Shown here piece by piece: positions 23,648 through 31,682 of a DNA stretch of 64,000 nt. The position numbers and the translations under genes are program-made. Source of the DNA: CALBPI01 sp039033995 (GTDB lineage Bacteria > Pseudomonadota > Gammaproteobacteria > Steroidobacterales > Woeseiaceae); the NCBI GenBank assembly GCA_039033995.1, contig JBCCBP010000003.1, positions 62,001-126,000 on the forward strand, given 5' to 3'. The notes beneath the pieces are model-generated. The model was not told the DNA's origin. It was given only the letters and a program-made list of their open reading frames with translations, and ran no database searches. Numbering within the stretch: the stretch's first letter is position 1; each line of letters begins with the position of its first letter.

Positions 23648-26386
23648 ATGAAACAGATTAATGCAACGTTCAGGCTGACAATCGCAATGGTTGGTGCCGT
23701 TATGGTTTCGAACCCGGTGCTAGCTCAGGACGAGAATGAGGACGCTGCCTCTGACAGCCAGCCTGCGATCGTGCGACCACAACTGAACACTCCAATCGAG
23801 GAGATTGTCGCCACTGGCCGTTTGCTGGATAGCACGCAGGGATTGGTCGTAGAGCGCATGGACGATGCTGCAGTGACTGACTTGCTGGGTGCCGATGCGA
23901 TCAGCCGTGTGGGTGACTCAACCGTGGCCGTTGCACTGAAGCGCGTACCGGGATTGTCGGTCGTCAATGACAAATTCGTCTACATACGCGGTCTCGGCGA
24001 ACGCTATTCGCAAAGCACGCTCAATGGCGCTCGGATTCCTTCGCCGGATCTGACCCGGAACGTGATTCCGCTCAATATCTTCCCGACGTCAATCGTTGAG
24101 TCATTGCGTGTACAAAAAGCGTATACGGCGGATATGTCCGCCAACTTTGCCGGTGGTTCGGTCGATATTCGGACCAAAGACATCCCGGACGATTTCGTTC
24201 TAACCTTTGAAATCGGTACCGGCACCAACTCGGCGGTAAGCGGCAACGTGTTCACCTATGCGGGTGGTAGCGATGACGATTTCGGCACCGACGATGGATC
24301 GCGCGCTTTGTCGTCACAATTGCTGAACGATGTGACCTCGTTTCAGGGTAATGTTGATACGCAGGGCATCTTGTCGCAGCTGAGACGACAGGACAGCGCG
24401 ACATCACTGGCAGACGCGCAATTGGTCAACCGCCAGCTCGGCCTGATGCTGAACCGCGGCATCAGTCTGGAAGAGCGCGACCCAACGCCAGATATGGATT
24501 TCCGTGCCAGTGTCGGTAACCGCTACACGCTAAACGCCGACTGGGAGGTTGGTTTTCTGGTCGGCGGTTCCTATGGTCAGGAATGGCGCGAGATTCAGCG
24601 CAACTCGACCAACTTCAATTTCCCGGAAGAACGGACCGACAACGAGCTCGAAGCTCGGCGCTCGGTCAATATTTCGGGTCTCGGCAACGTCGGTGTGACC
24701 TTCACCGATGAGCACAGCCTGTCGTTTACCTCGCTCTACCTGCGCAACACCGATGACGAGACCGCTATTCGCGACTTCTTCAATGAGAACCGCGAAAAGT
24801 CGGATGGTATTGGCTTCCGCGACTATCGCTTGTTGTTCGAAGAGCGCGACATGGTGGTCAACCAGCTCACCGGTGAGCATCGTATCGGTTCTGAGACACG
24901 GGAGCGGTTTGGTGTGATCAGCAAGGTATTCAGCTTGCTGCCGGAAGATACAGAGGTCACCTGGTACTACTCGGAGTCTAATGCGCGCACCGATATACCG
25001 AACCAGGTCAATATCGCTGCGCAGACGGTGACGGATCGTGATACCGGGCTCGTGCAGAGTTCGCAAGTGGCACTGGATGCGACGGCGGCGCTGTTTCGCT
25101 TTACGAATCTCGACGACGAAGTAGAAAGCAGTGGTATCAAGTTCAATATGCCGTTTAATACGGAGCGCAGCGTTTTTGATGTCAGCTTCGGCTTTGACGC
25201 GGATCAGAAGGCGCGCGTCTACCGGCAGTACGAGTTCAGCCTCGGTGCGTTGAGTGTGGCCGACCCTTCGATTCTTACGGGGCCATTGGGCGACGTATTT
25301 TCCAGCGCGAATGTGCTGAATACGGACAACAACTTCGTGTTCAACCGTCAGGGAACCAACAACCAGAGTTATCTGGCGGCGACCATGACCGACGCGGCGT
25401 TTGCGGCTGTTGACTGGACATTCGACGACCGCTGGCGCGTAGCTGCAGGACTTCGTTGGGAAGACTATCGTCAGGCAGCGGTCGACTGGAACCCACTGGG
25501 ATTCTCGGAATCGGATCCGCAAGTGACCACCGACGTCGAGACGTTGCGCAATGGTGTATTCCAGCAAGACGACCTCTTCCCGTCGCTGGCATTGACGTAT
25601 ATGTCATCCTGGTTGGCAGAGACGTTCCAGCTGCGGTTTGGCTACAGCGAAACCGCGGTGCGTCCTGACCTCCGAGAAATCACCGATGCTAGTTACATCG
25701 ACCCGATCACCAATGATCTGGTTGACGGTAACCCTGGCGTACGTCCGGCCTCGATTACCAACTTCGATGTTCGCGCCGAATGGTTCCTGAATAACGGCAA
25801 TAGTTATACCGCGACGTTCTTCTACAAGGACATCGACAATCCGATCGAATTCTTCGAATCCGCGGCGAGTGACACGACCATCGCCCGCGAAATTATCAAC
25901 GCGGAATCGGCGGAGGTTTACGGTGTTGAGCTGGAAGCGGTGAACAACCTCGATTTCCTCGGCAGCGCGTTCGACGGGTTTTTCATCTCCGGTAATGTGA
26001 CTTTGCAGGACTCGGAACTTGTCGCGGGTGAGCAGGCCGATGCGCCGACCAACCCGGTGCGCAAGCTCACTTCTGCGTCCGATTATGTTGCCAACATTAC
26101 GTTTGGTTTCGACTCTGAAAACGGCAAGCATGCGGCGACCCTGGTCTACAACGTATTCGGTGAGCGTTTGTTCGTATCGGGTCGAAATGGTGCGCCAGAT
26201 GGTTTCGAGCAACCGTTTCACGGTGTGGATGCGACGTATAGCTGGTATCCGACCGATCGACTGACGGTCAAAGCGAAACTGCAGAATATTCTGGGCGAGA
26301 CAATTCAGATCGAGCGCGAAGGCATTGTGACCTTCGAGCAGGATCCGGGCTCTACGTTCGGCATCAGTGCGCAATGGACGTACTAG
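23648..26386 (+). CDS. TonB-dependent receptor downstream of a Pho box
   Basis: A 912-residue outer-membrane receptor. It has a signal peptide ending NPVLAQ, a TonB-box-like IEEIVATG, a plug domain (VALKRVPGLSVVNDKFVYIR and LGERYSQSTLNGARIPSPD) and a large barrel ending SAQWTY, a usual terminal aromatic strand. The RGLGERYSQ plug motif is typical of a broad group of marine proteobacterial receptors. It follows the beta-helix lipoprotein and ends before a strong terminator, so the pair is a unit. Regulation by phosphate is inferred from the Pho box 2 kb upstream. Confidence 0.88.
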   Translation: MKQINATFRLTIAMVGAVMVSNPVLAQDENEDAASDSQPAIVRPQLNTPIEEIVATGRLLDSTQGLVVERMDDAAVTDLLGADAISRVGDSTVAVALKRVPGLSVVNDKFVYIRGLGERYSQSTLNGARIPSPDLTRNVIPLNIFPTSIVESLRVQKAYTADMSANFAGGSVDIRTKDIPDDFVLTFEIGTGTNSAVSGNVFTYAGGSDDDFGTDDGSRALSSQLLNDVTSFQGNVDTQGILSQLRRQDSATSLADAQLVNRQLGLMLNRGISLEERDPTPDMDFRASVGNRYTLNADWEVGFLVGGSYGQEWREIQRNSTNFNFPEERTDNELEARRSVNISGLGNVGVTFTDEHSLSFTSLYLRNTDDETAIRDFFNENREKSDGIGFRDYRLLFEERDMVVNQLTGEHRIGSETRERFGVISKVFSLLPEDTEVTWYYSESNARTDIPNQVNIAAQTVTDRDTGLVQSSQVALDATAALFRFTNLDDEVESSGIKFNMPFNTERSVFDVSFGFDADQKARVYRQYEFSLGALSVADPSILTGPLGDVFSSANVLNTDNNFVFNRQGTNNQSYLAATMTDAAFAAVDWTFDDRWRVAAGLRWEDYRQAAVDWNPLGFSESDPQVTTDVETLRNGVFQQDDLFPSLALTYMSSWLAETFQLRFGYSETAVRPDLREITDASYIDPITNDLVDGNPGVRPASITNFDVRAEWFLNNGNSYTATFFYKDIDNPIEFFESAASDTTIAREIINAESAEVYGVELEAVNNLDFLGSAFDGFFISGNVTLQDSELVAGEQADAPTNPVRKLTSASDYVANITFGFDSENGKHAATLVYNVFGERLFVSGRNGAPDGFEQPFHGVDATYSWYPTDRLTVKAKLQNILGETIQIEREGIVTFEQDPGSTFGISAQWTY

Positions 26387-26410
26387 TTCTGTTGGACAAC
26401 GTTTGAAAGA

Positions 26411-26440
26411 AAAGGCGGGTCAATGACCCGCCTTTTCTGT
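26411..26440. terminator. Intrinsic terminator, probably bidirectional
   Basis: AAAGGCGGGTC (26411-26421) and GACCCGCCTTT (26425-26435) form an 11-base-pair stem with a 3-base loop, followed by TCTGTTT and preceded by A-rich sequence. It ends the lipoprotein-receptor unit. Confidence 0.88.
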
Positions 26441-26628
26441 TTCAGGGTGACGGCTTTACCCTTGCGCCCCTCGCTTCGCCAAAACGCCTCACGTTGAACG
26501 GCACCGAACTGGTGCAAAGAAATTGTTGCGATGCAAAAAAACAACGCTGAAGTAGCTGTTCTATTTGCGTCTCAGGGTGTCGTTGGCGTATAACAACACT
26601 GATACAGAGAACACTGATCTGTGTGCAC

Positions 26629-26652
26629 CGGTCTTCGGGAGAGACCGCTTTT
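26629..26652 (+). promoter_or_regulatory. Leader hairpin before the third TonB receptor
   Basis: CGGTCT and AGACCG pair around a 7-base loop and are followed by CTTTTAAT, 32 bases before the GTG start at 26684. It could be a weak attenuator. The rest of 26441-26683 holds one more small hairpin (GCACC/GGTGC near 26502-26516) and no gene. Confidence 0.3.
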
Positions 26653-26683
26653 AATCGCTTCTTGTGAGCGGGGGGTAAAATTT

Positions 26684-29389
26684 GTGAAACACATACCGTC
26701 ATGGGTTGCGGCGTTGCCGCTATCTTGTATGGCGATTCTGGCTGCACCTGCAATCGCGCAGGACTCTGGTCAGGGCGCTGAACCAATCGAAGAAGTCGTC
26801 GTCACCGGGTCGTATATCCGGCGCACGTCGCAATTCGATTCACCATCACCGATCGAGTCGGTCGACGCTACAGCGATCGAAGCAATAGGCGCGAAGAATA
26901 TCGCGGATATTGTGCAGACGCTGACTATCAATACGGGTTCGCAAAACAACCCGGACGCGTTTACACAAAACTCGACGGTAGGCACGTCTAACTTCAACCT
27001 GCGTGGTCTCGGCGTCGCATCGACTCTGGTATTGCTGAACGGCAAACGCCAGGTGTTGACCGGCTTGCCGACTAACGACGGTCTGAACTTTGTCGATACC
27101 AGTTCGTTGGTACCGATGATCGCCGTAGACAACATCGAAATCCTGAAAGACGGTGCTGCAGCATTGTACGGATCGGATGCGGTCGCCGGTGTGGTCAACT
27201 TCCTGACCCGCGATAACTTTGAAGGTCTCGAGCTGACCGCGGATTATCAGTTCATTTCGGATGAAGGTGATGCCAGTGAGTATGTGATTCAAGGCTTGTA
27301 CGGCGCGCAAGGCGAGCGTAGCAGCCTGATCGCCGCTCTAAGCTTCACCGATCGTACGCCGCTGACAACCGCTGAGAAGCGTCTCAGCCGACCACAGGAT
27401 GATTCCAGTAACCTGGGTGGACCAGGCTCATACTTTATTGGCGCGACGCCATTTATTGACCCAACGGGTTGTGCGACGTCGGCCATCGACGGTAGCGAAA
27501 TCGGTGGTATTCCGGTGTTGCTGGCACCGCCGGGAACCGTGCCCGGTCTGGATGTCGGCCTTTGTCAGTTTGATTTTGGTGACTTCTTTAACCTGCAGGC
27601 GGACGAGACACGCTTGAATGGTTTCGCCAAGGGCTTCTATCAGCTCACCGATGCCATCACCGCGACGGCTGAGTTCGGCTTTGCGCGCAACCGCTCGCAG
27701 CGTGGCAACTCACCGACGTTCCCTAACTTGCGTTTCCCGACCGTGCCGGCGACGCATCCGAACAACCCGTTCGGACAAACGGTCAATTACTTCGGACGTG
27801 CAATCGGTAATGGTGGTACGGCAGCGCCATCGATCAACGAGATCGATACCTGGCGCACGGCGCTCGGTCTAGAAGGTGAGCTGAGCAACGGTTGGTACTG
27901 GACACTGGGCTACGTGGGCGCGAAGAACGAAGGCGTGAACACGACGGCCGATACCCTGGCACAGGACTTCCAGGACGCGTTGAACGGCTTCGGCGGCACG
28001 CGTTGTGCGGGTCCTACGAATCCGGCCGCGCTGCCCGGCGTCGGTGCTTGTCAGTACTTCAATCCGTTCGCGAGTTCGTATGTCTTGAATAACAATTCGC
28101 AAGACGTGATCAACAGCTTCACGGCGCAGCAGGTATTGGACACCACGTCTGAACTGCAGACGATCGAAGGTGTTGTCTCTGGCGAGCTGTTCGAGATGCC
28201 GGCAGGTGCTGCCAGCATCGCGATCGGCGCGCAGTATCGTAAGGAAGAGCTGATTCACGACTACAACAGTCTGGCGAATGCGGATGCCTTCGCGTTTGTG
28301 ATCGGGAACCCGGATTTCACCGGTAACCGCGACGTCAATGCTGCATTCTTCGAATTGGGTCTGCCGTTAGCGGATACCCTCGACGTACAGATTGCTGTCA
28401 GATACGAGGATTATGGTGGTGCGATTGGCAGCACGACCGATCCGAAGATCGCGGCGATTTTCCGTCCGACGGATAACTTCACGGCACGCGCCTCGTTCTC
28501 AACCTCGTTCCGCGCACCGTCGCTGTTTCAGACCAATGGTGGTAGCACGTCGCTGAACCAGATTTCGGATCCGCTGAACCCGGGCCTGAACTTCGCTGCG
28601 GTCCGCTCATCCGCGAACCCGGATCTGGTGCCGGAAGAATCTGATGCGTACAACATCGGTGCTTCTTTTGAACCGATCGACGGCCTGACCTTCGACCTTG
28701 ATTTTTGGTCGTTTGAGTTCACCGATGTGATCATTCAGGAGAACTTCCAGGCGGTACTGACCGAGTTCTTCGACGATCCGTCGCGCGTTCAACGCGTCGC
28801 GGGACCGGGATCGCCGGTCACGCAAATCAACGTTGGCTTTGTCAACGCGAGCTCCGTCGAGACGTCCGGTATCGACTTCAAGGCGAAGTACGACTGGTCG
28901 ACCAATGCCGGCGAGTTCCAGCCGTTCATCGAAGGCACGTTCATTACGAAGTATGACCTCGAAGATCCGCAAGCAGGCAACGTTGATGGCGCCGGACGTC
29001 GGAACTTCACCAACTTCGGTACGTCGACACCGGAACTGCGTTTCAACGCTGGTATTGGTTGGTTGAACGGTGCGCATTCCGCGAACTTGTTCGTCCGCTA
29101 CACCAGTGCCTACGACGATGACCAAAACTGCTCCGATGCAACGTTGCCTGTTGCTGGTGCGTGCGGTGCTGGCTTCTTCGAGATCGACTCTCAGACCACG
29201 ATCGATGCTCAGTACTCGGTTGACACCGCGGTACTGCTGGATCGCGAAGTGGCGCCGATACTGACCTTGGGTGTCATCAACGCGGGTGGCGAAGAGCCGC
29301 CGCAGGTGTTCACCAATGGCGGCTTCGATTCGAAGGTGCATGATCCACGCGGGCGGATGATCTACCTTCGCCTGAAGCAAGCGTTCTAA
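26684..29389 (+). CDS. TonB-dependent receptor
   Basis: A 901-residue receptor with signal peptide ending APAIAQ, TonB-box-like IEEVVVTGSYIRR, plug motifs FNLRGLGVASTLVLLNGKR and VDNIEILKDGAAALYGSDA, and a barrel ending MIYLRLKQAF. The IRR after the TonB box and the LVLLNGKR stretch are common in receptors for plant- or algal-derived polymers and peptides in Caulobacter-type and marine bacteria. GTG 26684 has a GGGGGG run before it, unlike the upstream ATG at 26621. Flanked by terminators on both sides, it is an independent unit. Ligand unknown. Confidence 0.88.
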   Translation: MKHIPSWVAALPLSCMAILAAPAIAQDSGQGAEPIEEVVVTGSYIRRTSQFDSPSPIESVDATAIEAIGAKNIADIVQTLTINTGSQNNPDAFTQNSTVGTSNFNLRGLGVASTLVLLNGKRQVLTGLPTNDGLNFVDTSSLVPMIAVDNIEILKDGAAALYGSDAVAGVVNFLTRDNFEGLELTADYQFISDEGDASEYVIQGLYGAQGERSSLIAALSFTDRTPLTTAEKRLSRPQDDSSNLGGPGSYFIGATPFIDPTGCATSAIDGSEIGGIPVLLAPPGTVPGLDVGLCQFDFGDFFNLQADETRLNGFAKGFYQLTDAITATAEFGFARNRSQRGNSPTFPNLRFPTVPATHPNNPFGQTVNYFGRAIGNGGTAAPSINEIDTWRTALGLEGELSNGWYWTLGYVGAKNEGVNTTADTLAQDFQDALNGFGGTRCAGPTNPAALPGVGACQYFNPFASSYVLNNNSQDVINSFTAQQVLDTTSELQTIEGVVSGELFEMPAGAASIAIGAQYRKEELIHDYNSLANADAFAFVIGNPDFTGNRDVNAAFFELGLPLADTLDVQIAVRYEDYGGAIGSTTDPKIAAIFRPTDNFTARASFSTSFRAPSLFQTNGGSTSLNQISDPLNPGLNFAAVRSSANPDLVPEESDAYNIGASFEPIDGLTFDLDFWSFEFTDVIIQENFQAVLTEFFDDPSRVQRVAGPGSPVTQINVGFVNASSVETSGIDFKAKYDWSTNAGEFQPFIEGTFITKYDLEDPQAGNVDGAGRRNFTNFGTSTPELRFNAGIGWLNGAHSANLFVRYTSAYDDDQNCSDATLPVAGACGAGFFEIDSQTTIDAQYSVDTAVLLDREVAPILTLGVINAGGEEPPQVFTNGGFDSKVHDPRGRMIYLRLKQAF

Positions 29390-29412
29390 ACCAACGCTTG
29401 GTGATCTAAAGG

Positions 29413-29445
29413 AAGCCACCGGCCCTCGGGTCGGTGGCTTTTTTT
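29413..29445 (+). terminator. Intrinsic terminator
   Basis: AAGCCACCG (29413-29421) pairs with CGGTGGCTT (29432-29440) and is followed by a run of seven T. The loop itself can pair (CCC with GGG). It ends the third TonB receptor gene. Confidence 0.9.
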
Positions 29446-29491
29446 GTGGGCTGTCACTTAGAATAGCGGGCCCGAATCACGCTGGTCCGAT

Positions 29492-30322
29492 ATGCACACC
29501 TATCTTGATCCGACCGTACGCGCCCGCCTCGTCGCAGGCGGTAAATTGCGCCGCATCGATGCCCAAGGTGCGGCGATGGACCCGGATGCGCCCATCGACC
29601 CGGAAAACCTCGGCATCAATATCCTGGGCCCGATCCCGCTGCCGGTGCACCTCGATGGTTGGCAGGAGACATTTCAGTGGTTTGCGGCGGTCAGAAACGC
29701 CGAGCTCGGCAAGGTTGAGGCGCTGGCAGCCTCGCTACGCGAGCAGGGCGGTCAGCACTTGTTTGCAGAGATGGCATCGTCGATGGCGGTGAACAGTGTG
29801 CTGCAATTTGGCGATCCGCAGCGCGCTCTGCAGCCGCTTGTACGCGTCCACTCGTCGTGTTTGACGGGCGATGTTTTTGGCTCGCAACGCTGTGAGTGCG
29901 GACCCCAGATGATCGCGGCTTTGCAACAGATCGCTGCGCATCCGGACGGCGGTGTATTGATTTACATGGCCGGTCACGAAGGTCGTGGCATCGGTCTGTG
30001 GGCCAAGGCGGCCACCTATTTGCTACAGGACGACGGCGAAGATACTTATCAGGCGAATCGTTCGCTCGGTCTGCCAGACGATAGCCGTGATTTCTCGGTC
30101 GCGGCGGCGTTATTGCATGATTTTGTCGGCAACAAAGCGTTTCGCCTGTTGACCAACAACCCCAAGAAAATTGCAGACCTCCGCGCCGCCGGGCTGACCG
30201 AGTTCAGCGCGGAAAAACACGTGTTTGGTGTCAGCGACTGGAACCGACGCTATCTGCAATCCAAGCGCGACAAAGGCCACGGCATCGACGCCGACGATTT
30301 GCTGCCGGGCGAGGACGACTAG
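29492..30322 (+). CDS. ribA: GTP cyclohydrolase II with an N-terminal extension
   Basis: Catalyses the first step of riboflavin synthesis, opening GTP to the diaminopyrimidine. The core has the zinc site CLTGDVFGSQRCECG, the catalytic GHEGRGIGLWAKAATYL, the DDSRDF segment and LLTNNPKKIADLRAAG. At 276 residues it is about 70 longer than free-standing RibA; the extra N-terminus (PENLGINILGPIPLPV and so on) resembles a partial linker rather than a DHBP synthase. The 3' end overlaps the alkB stop by 4 bases, convergently. It may be a second copy beside a standard ribA elsewhere. Confidence 0.88.
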   Translation: MHTYLDPTVRARLVAGGKLRRIDAQGAAMDPDAPIDPENLGINILGPIPLPVHLDGWQETFQWFAAVRNAELGKVEALAASLREQGGQHLFAEMASSMAVNSVLQFGDPQRALQPLVRVHSSCLTGDVFGSQRCECGPQMIAALQQIAAHPDGGVLIYMAGHEGRGIGLWAKAATYLLQDDGEDTYQANRSLGLPDDSRDFSVAAALLHDFVGNKAFRLLTNNPKKIADLRAAGLTEFSAEKHVFGVSDWNRRYLQSKRDKGHGIDADDLLPGEDD

Positions 30323-31500
30323 CCGACCTCACCATAGCGTGCCTCGATACGCGCGCGGTGTTTTGGGTCGATATTCACTTTGCTCAGGTCTCCCTGAATG
30401 TGAGGCAGGTCTAGTAATCGCTGGTCCATAACGCGGAACCAAAGCGCGGGGATGTACGCGATCAGGTACATGCCAAAATAGCCGTTCGGCAGGTTCGGCA
30501 AATCATCAAAGTGCCTGAGCGACTGATAACGCCGTGCCGGGAACGCGTGGTGATCCGAGTGGCGTTCAAGGTGGAATAGCAGCAGGTTGCTGTAAACATG
30601 GTTGCTGTTCCAGGAATGGTATGGCTGGCAGCGTTCGTAGCGGCCATTTTCAAGCTTCTGGCGCAGCAGGCCGTAATGCTCAATGTAGTTGGCTGACGTT
30701 AGTTGCCACCAGGCGACGACGTTGTGGATCGCCAGGAAAATCAGCATCGACCAGCCGAGCACGACAATGAGCCCGCCTTGTAGCACCAGCGTGATGGCGA
30801 GCGATTGCAAAATGGCGTTGTCAGGATGCCAGGCGCTGCGCCCGCGGCGTGCCAGTCGGTCTGCTTCAAGTTGCCAAGCGCGGCGCATCGCACCGGGGAT
30901 CTCTCGCAGCGCGAACCGATAGATCGACTCGCCCATGCGTGCACTCGCGGGATCCTCGGGTGTCGACACGTCGCGATGGTGGCCGCCGTTGTGTTCGATC
31001 CAGAAATGCCCATAAGCGGGTACCGCCAGAACGATCTTGGCGAGATTGCGCTCGAGCCGGGTTTTCTTATGGCCCAGCTCGTGTCCGGTATTGATGCCGA
31101 CACCGCTGGCCAGGCCGGCGGTGAATGCCAGCGCGACAAAGCCAAGCGCGCTGACGTCCTGTGTCGCTGCCCACCATGCCGCAATAATCAGGCTGACAAA
31201 ATGCAAAGGTACGGTGATGTAAGTCAGTATCCGGTAGTACTTATCGCGCTCCAACTGCGGTACGACGGCGGTCGGCGGGTTGCTGGTATCTTCGCCGAGC
31301 AGGTGATCCATAATCGGCGTGAATACGTACCCGTAGAAAAATGGCAGCGCCAGCCAAAGCTCGCTGCCGGTCAGTGCGTGTGGGATAACCGCTAACAACG
31401 GAAACAACGGATAGAACACCGACTGTAGCCACAGCCAGCGCTTTTTATCGCGATAAGTGATTGTTTCGCCGTTATCAAGTTCTGCTGTTAGCGTGCCCAT
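30319..31500 (-). CDS. alkB: Alkane 1-monooxygenase, AlkB type
   Basis: A 393-residue membrane di-iron hydroxylase that oxidises the terminal methyl of medium-chain alkanes. It shows the His boxes HELGHK, HNGGHH and HSDHH plus NYIEHYGL, and about six membrane helices in the N-terminal half. The ATG at 31500 is supported by GAGGAAAAGG upstream. Rubredoxin and rubredoxin reductase are not adjacent. In a marine phototroph it would allow use of biogenic alkanes. Confidence 0.94.
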   Translation of the reverse strand: MGTLTAELDNGETITYRDKKRWLWLQSVFYPLFPLLAVIPHALTGSELWLALPFFYGYVFTPIMDHLLGEDTSNPPTAVVPQLERDKYYRILTYITVPLHFVSLIIAAWWAATQDVSALGFVALAFTAGLASGVGINTGHELGHKKTRLERNLAKIVLAVPAYGHFWIEHNGGHHRDVSTPEDPASARMGESIYRFALREIPGAMRRAWQLEADRLARRGRSAWHPDNAILQSLAITLVLQGGLIVVLGWSMLIFLAIHNVVAWWQLTSANYIEHYGLLRQKLENGRYERCQPYHSWNSNHVYSNLLLFHLERHSDHHAFPARRYQSLRHFDDLPNLPNGYFGMYLIAYIPALWFRVMDQRLLDLPHIQGDLSKVNIDPKHRARIEARYGEVG

Positions 31501-31682
31501 TATTGCCTTTTCCTCGCTAGCACTGACCCCCAGAATACCAACAATGACATTCGTTTTCAGAGGGCACATTCCACCTTTTCGGACACGCCATAAACCTTTT
31601 GTCCGTGCCGATCATCAAAGTGAGTAACAATCTCGACGCTACGACGTCTCTCTACAAACACGGTTGGTAACGGTTAGCAGGT

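Noticed and set aside
24530..25567. Long minus-strand frame of 345 codons inside the second TonB receptor
   Set aside because: Antisense shadow of a clear receptor gene; no motifs or ribosome site.
28607..29419. Minus-strand frame of 270 codons at the end of the third TonB receptor
   Set aside because: Antisense to the barrel and crosses the terminator; composition is Arg-rich and without motifs.
29451..29466. CTGTCACTTAG before ribA, like a Pho half-site
   Set aside because: Only one repeat is present; PhoB needs at least two in phase.
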